Shown piece after piece: positions 1 through 10,306 of a stretch of DNA of 64,000 bases (position 1 is the first letter of the stretch; each line of letters begins with the position of its first letter). A program made the translations under genes and the position numbers. The notes beneath the pieces are model-generated. The model searched no databases and was not told where the DNA came from. It was given only the letters and a program-made list of their open reading frames with translations. Origin of the DNA: Shewanella avicenniae (lineage in GTDB: Bacteria > Pseudomonadota > Gammaproteobacteria > Enterobacterales > Shewanellaceae); assembly GCF_017354945.1 (NCBI RefSeq), contig NZ_CP071503.1, forward strand, positions 1,426,001-1,490,000. Direction: 5' to 3'.

Positions 1-1443
1 AGAAGTAACGCAAACGGTGGGTGTACGGGAAACTGCCTGCGCCTGTGCCCATCACACTGTTGTTGGTGGCTTCGTTAATGGCGGATTCCAATACTTGTTT
101 GAGATGAACGCCCTGAATTTCATAGCACACTAAAGGCAAATCAAACGGTAGCAACCGCCCCATAATATCGCCAAGGGTAACTTGCCCTTGCTCTAATGAT
201 TGGCGCACGCCACCGGCGTTGTGTAGCGCAAAATGCAAGCTGGGCAACTGCTCTCTGGCGGCCAGAAACATACTTTGGCTGACCAGTGGCGCTATCTCGC
301 TGCCATGCGGTAAACGCTGGCTAGGTAACCGCGTATGCGCCAAGGTGCGCGGCACCATCGCTAATACCTGCTGCTCCATTGAACTGACGGCGGGACGAAA
401 TTCGTGGTCGATAATCGCTTTAAGCTGTTCATCTTGCTCATCCCATAGAATCCCAGGATGTTGATGCAGCAGTTCAGTGGCGTCGCGATAATCTTGCTCA
501 GTAGCAGCGGTATCGCCACTCAGCAAAAAGTGGCGATCGAGCATTAAACAGCTGCTGCCGCTTAATTGGGTTACTTTGCCCAAGGCATCAAATTCAAGTT
601 CGGCAATCCCCAGCGCTTCGGCATGTTTGCCTGCTTGCAACACCGGCACGCCATTCACGGTTTCACCATACGGTACGCACGGCAAGCCAAACTCGGTAAA
701 GTCGCCCATCAGGGTGTGGGTATGTCCGCCAACAATCACACTGATGCCGTCAACTTCCGCTGCAAGATGTTTATCCATCTCATAGCCCAGATGACTTAGC
801 ACAATGATGTGGTGGACGCCTTGTTGCTTGAGATGCTTGATAGTGTTTGCCACCGTCTCAAACGCGGGTAAAAATTCAGTATCTGCATCGGGGCGGGCAA
901 CGCGCTTCATCTGATCCAGCGTTACGCCAATAATCGCCAGTTGGGTATTGTAGAACGGCTTGAGCAGGTATTGGCCAATCCCTTGGGCATTATCGAACTT
1001 AAGTAGGTTTGGCAGCGGCGCTAATGCGCCAACTTTATCAGCGGCTTCAGCCGATAAATCCATATTGGCGGCCATCACCGGAAACGACACCTTGGCGATA
1101 AAATTTGCCAAGGTGGCATTGCCATCATCGATATCGTGATTGCCAATGACCATAGCGTCAGGGCTGAGGTAGTCCAACACGCGAGCGTTGGCTTGCCCTT
1201 TAAATTGGCTGTAAAACAGGGTGCCATGAAAACTATCGCCACCATGCAAAAACAACATTTCCTGTTGCTGCTGTGCTGCTTGCTCACGTAATTGCTGTAC
1301 TTGCGCTGCAATACGTGGGTAGCCACCACTATGGCTGGCCAAACTAAATTGAGTTTGGTTTAGCTGAATTTTTAGTCGGACTAAGCTGGCATCAAAATGG
1401 GAATGAGTGTCGTTGATGTGGGCAAGTGTTAATCGATAATTCA
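1..1443 (-). CDS. 5'-nucleotidase-like bifunctional metallophosphatase (partial, runs off left edge)
   Basis: Reading leftwards from the ATG at 1443 the frame stays open to base 1 (481 codons), so the C-terminus is missing. The N-terminal calcineurin-like phosphoesterase domain shows the metal-binding signatures HINDTHSH (about residues 9-16), GGDSFHG, GNHDIDDG and GGHTHT. The C-terminal 5'-nucleotidase domain follows and is cut shortly after a motif typical of UshA-type enzymes (NNSVMGTGAG). Known relatives hydrolyse nucleotides or related phosphoesters with two divalent metals. Unlike UshA, no signal peptide is visible: the protein begins MNYRLTLAHINDTH, so a cytoplasmic location is inferred. 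Substrate cannot be told from sequence. Confidence 0.85.
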
Positions 1444-1493
1444 TGGAGTTCCTCTTAACTGAGCCAACGATTGTACACCTGCCGCTGCGCAGG

Positions 1494-1534
1494 ACAAGGG
1501 AAGCATTGACGGCGTTTACTGCGACTTCCCTTGT
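1494..1534. repeat. Inverted repeat between metallophosphatase and CorC-like gene
   Basis: Ten-base arms ACAAGGGAAG (1494-1503) and CTTCCCTTGT (1525-1534) pair perfectly around a 21-base spacer. It lies just after the stop of the leftward CorC-like gene and before the leftward metallophosphatase. There is no T-run after either arm, so it is not a standard intrinsic terminator. It may be an intercistronic mRNA hairpin. Confidence 0.5.
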
Positions 1535-1546
1535 GTTGCTGTTGTG

Positions 1547-2620
1547 TTATTTAACTGAGGACTCGCTGTCGTCGTTATCTTCAGACAGACGAATGCCTTT
1601 ATCTTTCATACGTCGTTTCCAAAGATTACGCGCTAATTTTTGCATATCGGTTGCAGGGTCGTTGACATCAACAATCTCTAACCCCAGCAGTGATTCAATA
1701 ATATCTTCTAAGGTAACCAGCCCAAGACCGGTGCCATATTCGTCGGCCACCATGGCAATTTGGGTGTTGCGTTTGATCATCAATTCAAACAGCGGCAGCA
1801 ACTTGGCGGTTTCAGGCACCACCAACAGGCTCTGTTTCAGCTCGCCGATAGGGCAATCCGGTTGTTTATGCGCTTCAAGCAACAGATCGGTGCGGGTGAC
1901 ATAGCCAATGACATTATCGGGTTCATCTTGATACACCGGTATACGAGTGAAAGGGCGATTGCGATGTTTTTCAGCAAATTCGGCGACGGTCAGTTGAACA
2001 GGTAACGAAAACATGACGATGCGCGGCGTCATAATGCTATGCGCAGAAATATCGCGGGCTTTCATCATCTGGGTGAGAATTTTACTTTCCTGCGGGTTGA
2101 GCTCGCCCGACTCGAGCCCGATGGCGGCCATGGCACTGATTTCTTGGCGCACATACTGACCCACTTCACCTTTACCGAGCAACCGAGTGACCTTGTTTGA
2201 CATCCAAATCAGCGGCCGAGTGATACGCTCCATCCACAGCAAAATAAGCGATACCGATGGTGCCAGCGAACGCCAATAGTTAGCGCCGATGGTTTTTGGA
2301 ATAATTTCGGAAAAAAACAAAATTAAGAAGGTCAATACCGCAGAAAATACTCCGAGCAGCTCATCGCCGAACACTTTGGCGGCTTGTGCGCCCGCGACTG
2401 CCGCGCCCACTGTGTGCGAAATGGTATTGATGGTTAATATCGCCACCAAGGGGGATTCTACATTGTCTTTTTGCTTGGCTAAGCGCTCGGCAACGTTAAA
2501 GTTATTTTGGCGTAACGTGGCGATATAGCTTGGGGTTACCGACAGCAATACCGCTTCAAATACACTGCATAAAAACGAAAAACTCAGGGCTAACAGAACG
2601 ATGACGATTAGGGTAATCAT
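1547..2620 (-). CDS. CorC/HlyC-family (CNNM, DUF21 plus CBS) membrane protein
   Basis: A 357-residue protein with a DUF21/CNNM transmembrane domain (about residues 1-170) followed by two CBS domains (about 190-310). The family is linked to magnesium and cobalt resistance or export and was once called hemolysin-like. Visible features are a hydrophobic first segment (residues 2-25), helices near 55-75 and 85-130, and a CBS signature with DEYG (about residue 292) and LVTLEDIIE. The usual C-terminal CorC_HlyC domain is absent, so this is the short form. The C-terminus is basic then acidic. Transport function is inferred from the family only. Confidence 0.85.
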   Translation of the reverse strand: MITLIVIVLLALSFSFLCSVFEAVLLSVTPSYIATLRQNNFNVAERLAKQKDNVESPLVAILTINTISHTVGAAVAGAQAAKVFGDELLGVFSAVLTFLILFFSEIIPKTIGANYWRSLAPSVSLILLWMERITRPLIWMSNKVTRLLGKGEVGQYVRQEISAMAAIGLESGELNPQESKILTQMMKARDISAHSIMTPRIVMFSLPVQLTVAEFAEKHRNRPFTRIPVYQDEPDNVIGYVTRTDLLLEAHKQPDCPIGELKQSLLVVPETAKLLPLFELMIKRNTQIAMVADEYGTGLGLVTLEDIIESLLGLEIVDVNDPATDMQKLARNLWKRRMKDKGIRLSEDNDDSESSVK

Positions 2621-2787
2621 AGGTGTGTAAACTAGGGTGATGAATCATGCCGACATTGACTGAACTGCAGGGTATCATAACCGAAATGAGCCTAAGCTTA
2701 ATTTTACTGGCGGGTTAGCGGCAGATTAACCCTGATAAACCCCAGTAACTTGCTAGGATATAACTGGCACTACGGCCTAGCGATCTG

Positions 2788-2793
2788 TATAAT
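2788..2793 (+). promoter_or_regulatory. Candidate -10 box upstream of rlmN
   Basis: A perfect TATAAT lies 40 bases before the rlmN start. The corresponding -35 position (TGGCAC, 2765-2770, spacing 17) matches the consensus poorly, so the promoter call rests on the -10 alone. Confidence 0.4.
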
Positions 2794-2832
2794 TCGCCGC
2801 CCTGTTGCGGGTTTTGGTGTTGAGGAACAGTC

Positions 2833-3954
2833 ATGAGCGACAAAAAGATCAATTTGCTGGATTTAGACAGAAAAGCACTGCGTGAGCTCTTTGCCCAATG
2901 GGGTGAAAAGCCATTTCGTGCCGACCAGCTGATGAAGTGGATTTATCACTTCGGTGTTGATGATTTTGAGCAGATGACCAACATCAACAAAAAACTGCGC
3001 GAGAAGTTGGCCGCCAACTGTGAGATTGTTGCGCCAGAAATTTCGCAATATCAAAAGTCTACCGACGGCACCATTAAGTTTGCGATTAACGTAGGCGATG
3101 GCCAAGAAGTGGAAACCGTTTATATTCCAGAAGAAGACCGCGCGACCTTGTGTGTTTCATCGCAAGTGGGCTGTGCGCTGGAATGTACTTTCTGTTCTAC
3201 TGCGCAACAAGGGTTCAACCGTAACCTGAAAGTGTCAGAGATCATCGGTCAAATCTGGCGAGTAGCGCAATTTTTGGGCTTCCAAAAGGATACTGGCGAA
3301 CGTCCTATTACCAACGTGGTAATGATGGGCATGGGTGAGCCACTGCTGAATTTGAGCAACGTGATCCCCGCGATTGAAATCATGCTTGATGATTTTGCGT
3401 TTGCCTTGTCAAAACGCCGCGTCACCTTGTCTACCTCGGGTGTTGTGCCAGCGTTAGATAAATTGGGTGAATCGCTTGATATCGCGCTGGCGGTCAGTAT
3501 TCACGCACCAAATGATGCGCTGCGCAACGAGCTGGTACCGATCAACAAAAAATACCCACTGCAAGAGTTTCTGGCGGCGATCCGTCGTTACATTGGCAAG
3601 ACCAACGCCAACCGTGGCCGAGTCACATTAGAGTATGTGATGCTCGATCACATCAACGACAGCACCGACCAAGCGCATGAATTAGCGCAGTTGATGAAAG
3701 ACACTCCATGCAAAGTGAATCTGATCCCGTTTAACCCATATCCGGGCTCACCTTATGGTCGTTCTTCTAATTCTCGCATTGACCGCTTCTCTAAAGTGCT
3801 GATGGATTACGGCTTCACTGTGGTCGTGCGTAAGACCCGCGGTGATGACATCGATGCCGCCTGTGGTCAGCTTGCGGGTGACATTCGCGACCGTACAAAA
3901 CGCCTCGCAAAAAAACAAATGCAACAGAATCAAATTTCGGTCACAATGAGCTAA
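2833..3954 (+). CDS. rlmN: 23S rRNA (adenine2503-C2) / tRNA methyltransferase RlmN
   Basis: Radical-SAM enzyme of 373 residues that methylates C2 of A2503 in 23S rRNA and A37 in some tRNAs. The iron-sulfur cluster motif CxxxCxxC is C114-C118-C121 (CALECTFC). The C-terminal cysteine that carries the methyl group in this family is present at C344 (AACGQLAGD). GMGEPLLN is the SAM-binding glycine motif. The ATG at 2833 is preceded by GAGGAAC. It heads the conserved gene order rlmN-pilW-rodZ-ispG-hisS. Confidence 0.97.
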   Translation: MSDKKINLLDLDRKALRELFAQWGEKPFRADQLMKWIYHFGVDDFEQMTNINKKLREKLAANCEIVAPEISQYQKSTDGTIKFAINVGDGQEVETVYIPEEDRATLCVSSQVGCALECTFCSTAQQGFNRNLKVSEIIGQIWRVAQFLGFQKDTGERPITNVVMMGMGEPLLNLSNVIPAIEIMLDDFAFALSKRRVTLSTSGVVPALDKLGESLDIALAVSIHAPNDALRNELVPINKKYPLQEFLAAIRRYIGKTNANRGRVTLEYVMLDHINDSTDQAHELAQLMKDTPCKVNLIPFNPYPGSPYGRSSNSRIDRFSKVLMDYGFTVVVRKTRGDDIDAACGQLAGDIRDRTKRLAKKQMQQNQISVTMS

Positions 3955-3985
3955 CTTATTGTTACTCAAATTAATAGGTTTACCG

Positions 3986-4771
3986 ATGAAGCATGGATTG
4001 CCCGGTATACTTTTGCTGCTGGTGGCATCATCCCAATTAGCGGGCTGTGTCACCGAGCGCACTTATGCCGGTACAGATACCCCTGTTACCGAACGCAAAT
4101 TTGACCGAACTGCCGCTGCGGTAGAACGCAGCCAGCTGGGGCTTGCTTACCTTAAAAAAGGCGATAGCCAAGCCGCTAAAAGCAATCTTGACCGCGCCAT
4201 GGAATACGCTCCTGATCTAGAGCAAGTCAACCTGTCTATGGCCTACTACTACGAAAGCGTAGGTGAACTGCAAAAAGCGGAAGACACCTACGACCGCGCA
4301 ATTGCCACCCGTGACGCCACCGGCGATGCCGCCAATAACTTTGGTGTTTTCCTCTGCAAAGAAGGTAAGTACGAGAAATCGGAAACCATGTTTCTGCGTG
4401 CAATTGGCAACAGCAAATACACCCGCACCGCTTCAAGTTATGAAAACTTGGGTGTTTGTATGCGCAAAGCGGGAAATGTGGAAAAGGCGCGCAAATATTT
4501 TGGCATGGCACTCAGATATGAACCGCGTAGACGTGTATCTTTGTTAGAAATGGCCGAACTCGAACAAAGTGTAGGTAACTACCGAGAAGCCAAGGCCGTG
4601 TTGCAGCGCTACGACAAGGTGGCTACCATGTCACCGGAGAGCTTGGCGCTCGCGGTAAAAATAGAGATGGGACTAGGCAATACTGATGCAGCAAAACGCA
4701 ACGGCGTGTTGTTGTTGGCCAAGTTTCCGCAATCACCCCAAGCAAAAGCATATCGGACACAGATGCACTGA
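3986..4771 (+). CDS. pilW: Type IV pilus biogenesis/stability lipoprotein PilW (PilF), TPR repeats
   Basis: A lipoprotein with TPR repeats over most of its length, which in this family promotes multimerisation of the PilQ secretin. The ATG at 3986 gives a 261-residue protein with a signal peptide ending in the lipobox LAGC (acylated C21). A TTG at 3959 in the same frame would add nine residues that spoil the signal peptide, so 3986 is preferred. TPR-type helix pairs run from about residue 45 to 250 (for example ERSQLGLAYLKKGD). The stop overlaps the rodZ start by one base (TGATG), so the two are probably translationally coupled. Confidence 0.92.
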   Translation: MKHGLPGILLLLVASSQLAGCVTERTYAGTDTPVTERKFDRTAAAVERSQLGLAYLKKGDSQAAKSNLDRAMEYAPDLEQVNLSMAYYYESVGELQKAEDTYDRAIATRDATGDAANNFGVFLCKEGKYEKSETMFLRAIGNSKYTRTASSYENLGVCMRKAGNVEKARKYFGMALRYEPRRRVSLLEMAELEQSVGNYREAKAVLQRYDKVATMSPESLALAVKIEMGLGNTDAAKRNGVLLLAKFPQSPQAKAYRTQMH

Positions 4772-5829
4772 TGACTGAATCTAATAACAATATTGACAAG
4801 GAAGAACTTAAGTCTGAAGAGATCCAAGAGCAAATGGAACTGCTCGGCGCGGTGCTCAAAGCAGCTCGCGAAGCTAAAAAATTTACCGTGGCCGAAGTGG
4901 CTACTCGGTTGCATCTGCGCGTTGCAGTTGTGGAAGAGATTGAGCAGGACGATTTTAGCAATATCTCATCGGCAACTTATGTGCGTGGTTACGTGCGTAA
5001 TTATGCGCGCCTTGTTGAGGCCGATACGGCTATTGTCGAGCAGTGTCTCGCTCAGCAAGTACCTAATATCACGCCGCCCTCCATGCACAGCTTCTCACGC
5101 AAAACTAGCATTAAGAAACGTGAAACCCGCTGGATGTGGTTAACCTATCTTATCGTCATTATTTCGATTGCGTTGGCAGTGGCCTATTGGTTACAAAAAC
5201 CAGACCCTGTTGAAGACAATATCTCCGCGCCAAGCATTGAAGAGTTGCAAACGCCGGTAGAACAAAAAAACATCGAGCCACAAAGCAATCCACAAAGCAG
5301 TGCGATTGAAAGCAGTGCGACCGAAAGCAGCGCTATCGATGCGCAGTCAGCGACTGACATGCTTGCTGCTGACCAGACCGATACTGCGACTCAAGACACT
5401 GTGACTGAAACTGAAACTGTCGCGGTGCCAAGGGAGCTTGCCGCGCCAGCAACGGCGGTTGAGCAACCACTTGTTGCACAAGCACCCGTAGAATCCCAAG
5501 CACCAATTGAATCCCAAGCTGTAACCGTGCCTGAAGTACAAAGCACCTCCAGCAATGAACCAACTGCAGCAAGTGGTGCGAGTGCTAATGCAGCCATAGA
5601 GCTGTCTTTAGCGGGAGACTGCTGGTTGCAGATCATCGATGGCAAAGGGCAGGTATTGGCAGACGGTTTAAAAAATGCAGGTCGCCAGATCCAGGTGGCC
5701 GGTACTCCTCCAATCAAAGTCGTGCTTGGAGCACCAGAATCCGTCAAAATGACGTATAATGGCGCCCAAGTTAGCCTTGATAAATATCCGGCCGGACGAG
5801 TCGCGCGGCTGACGCTGCCACAGGCCTGA
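4771..5829 (+). CDS. rodZ: Cytoskeletal/rod-shape protein RodZ
   Basis: A 352-residue bitopic membrane protein that links MreB to the cell-wall elongation machinery. The order seen is: acidic N-terminus, Xre-like helix-turn-helix (about 25-95), basic patch (RKTSIKKRETR), one membrane helix (about 121-141), a long Ser/Thr/Glu/Ala/Gln-rich periplasmic linker (about 145-275) with repeated SSA and ESQAP units, and a C-terminal DUF4115 domain (about 278-348, starting IELSLAGDCWLQI). It overlaps pilW by one base and is followed by ispG after 55 bases. Confidence 0.95.
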   Translation: MTESNNNIDKEELKSEEIQEQMELLGAVLKAAREAKKFTVAEVATRLHLRVAVVEEIEQDDFSNISSATYVRGYVRNYARLVEADTAIVEQCLAQQVPNITPPSMHSFSRKTSIKKRETRWMWLTYLIVIISIALAVAYWLQKPDPVEDNISAPSIEELQTPVEQKNIEPQSNPQSSAIESSATESSAIDAQSATDMLAADQTDTATQDTVTETETVAVPRELAAPATAVEQPLVAQAPVESQAPIESQAVTVPEVQSTSSNEPTAASGASANAAIELSLAGDCWLQIIDGKGQVLADGLKNAGRQIQVAGTPPIKVVLGAPESVKMTYNGAQVSLDKYPAGRVARLTLPQA

Positions 5830-5884
5830 TATTTGAACTCCATTCTTTGCCGGTAAAAGCCGGACACGAGTAAGAGCAATTACG

Positions 5885-6997
5885 ATGTACAGTGAATCTC
5901 CTATTAAACGTCGCCCGTCAACTCGTATCTACGTTGGCAATGTGCCTATTGGCGATGGCGCGCCTATCGCCGTGCAGTCAATGACCAACACTCGCACCAC
6001 AGATGTGGAAGCCACCCTGAAACAGATCCACGCGCTTGAGCGTGTTGGCGCTGATATTGTACGAGTGTCTGTACCGACGATGGACGCTGCTGAAGCGTTC
6101 AAATTGATTAAACAGCAAACCCATATTCCATTGGTTGCCGATATCCATTTTGACTATCGCATCGCGTTGAAGGTGGCCGAATACGGTGCTGATTGCTTGC
6201 GCATTAACCCAGGTAACATCGGCAACGAAGAGCGTATTCGCCAAGTGGTCGATTCTGCCCGTGACCATAACATTCCAATCCGTATCGGTGTGAATGGCGG
6301 TAGTCTTGAAAAAGACCTGATGGACAAATACAAAGAGCCAACGCCTGAAGCCTTGGTTGAATCGGCGATGCGCCATGTGGACATTCTCGACCGCCTAAAC
6401 TTTGACCAGTTCAAAGTATCGGTAAAAGCTTCTGATGTGTTTTTGGCGGTTGAGTCCTACCGTTTGTTGGCAAAACAGATCAAACAACCGTTGCACTTAG
6501 GTATCACCGAAGCCGGTGGTCAGCGCGCGGGTGCGGTGAAGTCTGCCGTGGGGCTGGGAATGCTACTGGCTGAGGGCATTGGCGACACCATTCGTATCTC
6601 ATTGGCCGCCGATCCGGTTGAAGAGATTAAAGTCGGTTTTGATATTCTCAAATCGCTGCGTATTCGTTCACGTGGTATCAATTTTATCGCTTGTCCATCT
6701 TGCTCACGCCAAGAGTTTGATGTGATTGGCACCGTCAACGCGCTTGAGCAACGTTTGGAAGATATCGTCACGCCAATAGATGTGTCGATTATCGGTTGCG
6801 TGGTGAACGGACCAGGTGAAGCGTTAGTATCAAATCTCGGTTTGACTGGCGGTCATAACAAGAGTGGTCTGTATGAAGATGGCGTGCGCCAAAAAGAACG
6901 CCTCGACAACGACAACCTGATTGATGCCCTAGAAGCCAAGATCCGCGCGAAAGCCGCGACCTTGTCTCAACGTATCGACGTGCAACAAGACAACTAA
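5885..6997 (+). CDS. ispG: 4-hydroxy-3-methylbut-2-en-1-yl diphosphate synthase IspG (GcpE)
   Basis: Iron-sulfur enzyme of the MEP isoprenoid pathway, converting MEcPP to HMBPP using flavodoxin electrons. The 370-residue length matches the family. The [4Fe-4S] ligands are visible as C270 and C273 (CPSC), C305 and E312 (GCVVNGPGE). The N-terminal TIM barrel begins at about residue 8. It lies between rodZ and hisS as in many gammaproteobacteria. Confidence 0.97.
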   Translation: MYSESPIKRRPSTRIYVGNVPIGDGAPIAVQSMTNTRTTDVEATLKQIHALERVGADIVRVSVPTMDAAEAFKLIKQQTHIPLVADIHFDYRIALKVAEYGADCLRINPGNIGNEERIRQVVDSARDHNIPIRIGVNGGSLEKDLMDKYKEPTPEALVESAMRHVDILDRLNFDQFKVSVKASDVFLAVESYRLLAKQIKQPLHLGITEAGGQRAGAVKSAVGLGMLLAEGIGDTIRISLAADPVEEIKVGFDILKSLRIRSRGINFIACPSCSRQEFDVIGTVNALEQRLEDIVTPIDVSIIGCVVNGPGEALVSNLGLTGGHNKSGLYEDGVRQKERLDNDNLIDALEAKIRAKAATLSQRIDVQQDN

Positions 6998-7034
6998 CAG
7001 CAAATAATGCTGAATGTGAAGTGCCTAGCGTTCG

Positions 7035-7067
7035 GCGGTTTGAGTTTAACGGCGAACCGCCTATAAT
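7035..7067 (+). promoter_or_regulatory. Candidate hisS promoter with overlapping inverted repeat
   Basis: A perfect -10 box TATAAT (7062-7067) sits 16 bases after TTGAGT (7040-7045), a four-of-six match to the -35 consensus. The promoter region also carries arms GGCGGTT (7035-7041) and AACCGCC (7055-7061). The dyad could be an operator or an RNA hairpin in read-through from ispG. This would let hisS be expressed apart from ispG. Confidence 0.5.
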
Positions 7068-7112
7068 GCTGGCATTTTTGATTTTCCGGCGCGGAATAAA
7101 ACGAGTTTAACA

Positions 7113-8393
7113 GTGGCAAAACAGATCCAAGCGATTCGCGGCATGAATGACATTCTGCCGACCCAAAGCCCCGTATGGCAGAAAGTTGAAGCGGTATTGC
7201 GCGCTTCAGTTGCCTCCTTCGGATACAGCGAAATCCGTACTCCTATCGTAGAAAGTACTGACCTGTTCAAACGCTCTATCGGTGAAGTGACCGATATCGT
7301 TGAAAAAGAGATGTACACCTTTGCTGATCGCAATGGCGACAGCCTTACCTTGCGTCCAGAAGGTACTGCTTCTACCGTGCGTGCCGGTAACGAACACGGC
7401 TTGCTGTACAACCAAGAACAGCGCCTGTGGTATATCGGGCCAATGTTCCGCCATGAACGTCCACAAAAAGGCCGTTATCGTCAATTCCACCAATTTGGGG
7501 TGGAAGTGTACGGTATTGCCTCTGCGGAAATTGATGCCGAAGTATTGATGCTGTCTGCTTCTTTATGGCAAAAACTGGGCTTGACCGAGCATGTCACGCT
7601 AGAACTGAACACCTTAGGGGATAACCACGAGCGTGCAGCATACCGTGATGCGCTGGTGGCTTTCCTTGAACAGCACAAAGATAAACTCGACGAAGATAGC
7701 CAACGTCGCATGTACAGCAATCCGCTGCGTGTATTGGATAGCAAAGACCCACAAGTACAAGCCTTGTTGGGTGATGCGCCAGTGCTGGCTGACTATCTCG
7801 AAGAAGACTCAAAAGCACATTTTGCGCGTCTGTGTGAACTACTTGAAGCTGTTGGCATCGAATACAAGGTTAATCCGCGTTTGGTCCGTGGTCTGGACTA
7901 CTACAACCGTACTGTTTTTGAGTGGGTTACCGACAGTTTAGGGGCTCAAGGTACTGTTTTGGCCGGTGGTCGCTATGACGGATTGGTCGGTCAGTTGGGT
8001 GGCAAAGATACCCCTGCCGTGGGTTTTGCCATGGGCTTAGAACGTATCGTGTTGTTGCTTGAAACACTCGAATTGAACGCTGACGTAGCGCCTGCAGTAG
8101 ACGCCTACGTTACCGCAATGGGCGACCAATGTGTGCCTGCTGCGATGAAGATTGCACAAGAATTGCGTCAAGCGCTGCCGACTTTGCGAGTGATGACTCA
8201 CTGTGGCGGTGGCAACTTTAAAAAGCAGATGAAACGTGCTGATAAAAGCGGTGCCGCTTATGCACTGATTATCGGTGAAAATGAACTGGAAGCCGATCAA
8301 GTGGTCGTAAAAGCACTACGTGATGATAGCGAACAGCAAACTGTTGAACGCGCCGCGTTAGCCGCTTATCTGACACAACATATTAAAAAATAA
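7113..8393 (+). CDS. hisS: Histidyl-tRNA synthetase
   Basis: Class II aminoacyl-tRNA synthetase of 426 residues, charging tRNA-His. It starts at a GTG (7113), giving [18 protein letters not shown], which is the usual N-terminus. Class II motif 2 ([19 protein letters not shown]) and the histidine-specific motifs ([15 protein letters not shown] and AGGRYDGL) are visible. The C-terminal anticodon-binding domain covers roughly residues 325-425. It is followed by yfgM at a short distance. Confidence 0.97.
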   Translation: MAKQIQAIRGMNDILPTQSPVWQKVEAVLRASVASFGYSEIRTPIVESTDLFKRSIGEVTDIVEKEMYTFADRNGDSLTLRPEGTASTVRAGNEHGLLYNQEQRLWYIGPMFRHERPQKGRYRQFHQFGVEVYGIASAEIDAEVLMLSASLWQKLGLTEHVTLELNTLGDNHERAAYRDALVAFLEQHKDKLDEDSQRRMYSNPLRVLDSKDPQVQALLGDAPVLADYLEEDSKAHFARLCELLEAVGIEYKVNPRLVRGLDYYNRTVFEWVTDSLGAQGTVLAGGRYDGLVGQLGGKDTPAVGFAMGLERIVLLLETLELNADVAPAVDAYVTAMGDQCVPAAMKIAQELRQALPTLRVMTHCGGGNFKKQMKRADKSGAAYALIIGENELEADQVVVKALRDDSEQQTVERAALAAYLTQHIKK

Positions 8394-8411
8394 TTTTTAG
8401 AGGAAGTGCGC

Positions 8412-9032
8412 GTGGAAATTTACAGCACAGAAGAACAACAAGTTGAAGCGATCAAAAAGTTTTGGCAAGACTACGGCACGTCAGTCCTAGCCGGTGCAGT
8501 GATTGGTTTAGGTGCCCTCTACAGCTGGAACTGGTACTCAGAGCATCAAGTCAAACAAACTGAAGCTGCATCTCAAGCCTTTGGTGATGTGATTGCTGCA
8601 ACGCAAGACGACAAAGCGCTGGCTGCCGCCGTGGCTCAGTATGACCAAGCACATTCTCAACAAGGTTACTCAGCATTGCTGCAATTGGTAGTGGCCAAAT
8701 CAGCAGTAGAAGCGGGTGACTTAGCCAAGGCCGAAGCCGCACTGAAAACCGTGCTGACTGCTAAACCAGGCGAAGCGATTGAAACGATTGCGGCAATGCG
8801 TTTAGCACGCGTACAAGCTGAACAAGGCCAAATCGATACTGCGTTGACCACTCTGGATGGCGTGAACAGCGAAGCATTTGCCGCTGAAAAAGCAGAATTG
8901 AAAGGTGATTTTTTGGTACGCAAAGGCGATTTGGCTAATGCGAAAACCGCATATCAAGATGCCGTTGCAAAAGGCGGAGTGGTGAACAGCCCTGCGTTGC
9001 AAGTGAAACTCGACAATTTGACTCAGGCTTAA
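8412..9032 (+). CDS. yfgM: YfgM-family tetratricopeptide membrane protein
   Basis: A membrane-anchored periplasmic TPR protein, about 206 residues, from a family reported as an ancillary SecYEG/PpiD partner. The order is: cytoplasmic N-terminus (VEIYSTEEQQVEAIKKFW), one membrane helix (about 20-40, YGTSVLAGAVIGLGALYSW) and a TPR-like periplasmic domain (about 60-205). Two GTG starts are possible, at 8406 and 8412. The purine-rich AGAGGAA at 8399-8405 is too close to 8406 but well spaced from 8412, so 8412 is chosen. The gene is followed by bamB after 10 bases. Confidence 0.9.
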   Translation: MEIYSTEEQQVEAIKKFWQDYGTSVLAGAVIGLGALYSWNWYSEHQVKQTEAASQAFGDVIAATQDDKALAAAVAQYDQAHSQQGYSALLQLVVAKSAVEAGDLAKAEAALKTVLTAKPGEAIETIAAMRLARVQAEQGQIDTALTTLDGVNSEAFAAEKAELKGDFLVRKGDLANAKTAYQDAVAKGGVVNSPALQVKLDNLTQA

Positions 9033-9042
9033 GGAATCGCCA

Positions 9043-10227
9043 ATGAAGTTATGGTGTAAGACACTGATCGCCTGTAGTTTAGCTGTTGGCGTATTGAGCG
9101 GATGTGCTTCTAACGACGAAGAGATTGTAGTGAATGAGCTGCCAGATATTCAGCAGACCATTGACCCACAAGTTGTTTGGAGTGATTCAGTCGGTGATGG
9201 CGTAGGCGACTATTTTTCCCGCCTGCATCCCGAAGTACGTTACGGCAAAGTATTTGTAGCGTCTCGTGACGGCACCGTTACCGCATTTGATCAACAAACT
9301 GGCGCTGAAGTCTGGTCAGTGGATTTTGATGATCTGTTTGGTGATAGCGATCTGAAAGAAACCCAAGGCGCACGTATCGCTGGTGGTGTTTACGCTGCCC
9401 AAAACAAAGTTTTTGTTGGCGATGAAAGTGGTCTGTTTGTGGCATTGAATGCTGCAGATGGCGCACTGGTGTGGAAGACCAAAGCCAGTGGCGAAGTGCT
9501 GTCAACCCCTGTCGCCGCTGAAGATATGATTGTTGTTAACAGCGGTAAGGGCGTGTTGGATGCATTTGATATCGACACTGGCGAGAAAAAGTGGAGTTAT
9601 GAATCCACTATGCCAAGCCTGACCCTGCGTGGTACCGGTTCACCCGCTTATGCTGAGGGTGGGGTATTTGTGGGCACCGCTGATGGCAAAGTGGCGGTAG
9701 TGATCAAATCGAACGGTCAAGTCGCTTGGGAAGCGCCAATTTACACCCCAAAAGGTGGCAATGAATTTGCCCGTATGGCAGATGTTGATATGACGCCGCT
9801 GCTTTTGGGTGAGAATATTTACGCAGTCAGTTACAATGGCAACCTCGCAAGCATCGAGATGCGTACTGGCCGCGTGGTCTGGTCGCGTAAATACTCAAGC
9901 TATCATGAGTTAGCGCAAGCAGGTTTGCAGTTGTATCTGGTGGATGACCATAGCCGCGTTTACGCCGTTGACCGCCGCAATGGTCAAGAAGTGTGGAGCA
10001 ACACCCAACTACTGAACCGTGAGCTCACTGCGCCTGCAGCCTATCGCGGTTACTTGGTGGCGGGTGATTTAGAAGGTTATCTGCACTTCTTCGATCGCGA
10101 AACTGGCAACCTTGTTGGCCGTATCTCGGTTGATGGCTCAGGCTTATACAGCCAGCCAATTGTGGTTGATGATAAAATTTATGTGCAAGGACGTTCCGGC
10201 AAGATTGCCGTAATTACTCTCCCGTAA
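9043..10227 (+). CDS. bamB: Outer membrane assembly lipoprotein BamB
   Basis: Lipoprotein of the BAM complex that helps insert beta-barrel proteins in the outer membrane. The signal peptide ends in the lipobox LSGC (C21). The rest forms an eight-bladed beta-propeller with repeated PQQ-like blades, for example [35 protein letters not shown] and [18 protein letters not shown]. Its 394 residues match the family. It sits between yfgM and der as in other gammaproteobacteria and is followed by a terminator-like hairpin. Confidence 0.97.
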   Translation: MKLWCKTLIACSLAVGVLSGCASNDEEIVVNELPDIQQTIDPQVVWSDSVGDGVGDYFSRLHPEVRYGKVFVASRDGTVTAFDQQTGAEVWSVDFDDLFGDSDLKETQGARIAGGVYAAQNKVFVGDESGLFVALNAADGALVWKTKASGEVLSTPVAAEDMIVVNSGKGVLDAFDIDTGEKKWSYESTMPSLTLRGTGSPAYAEGGVFVGTADGKVAVVIKSNGQVAWEAPIYTPKGGNEFARMADVDMTPLLLGENIYAVSYNGNLASIEMRTGRVVWSRKYSSYHELAQAGLQLYLVDDHSRVYAVDRRNGQEVWSNTQLLNRELTAPAAYRGYLVAGDLEGYLHFFDRETGNLVGRISVDGSGLYSQPIVVDDKIYVQGRSGKIAVITLP

Positions 10228-10248
10228 GGAGCACCTTGCTCGATTACG

Positions 10249-10279
10249 AAGCCTTCGGGAGTTATTCCGAAGGCTTTTT
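10249..10279 (+). terminator. Intrinsic terminator between bamB and der
   Basis: Arms AAGCCTTCGG (10249-10258) and CCGAAGGCTT (10267-10276) form a ten-pair stem followed by a T-run. It probably ends or attenuates the upstream operon before der. Confidence 0.85.
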
Positions 10280-10306
10280 GTTGTTTTAAAGATTAAGAGG
10301 AAATCC

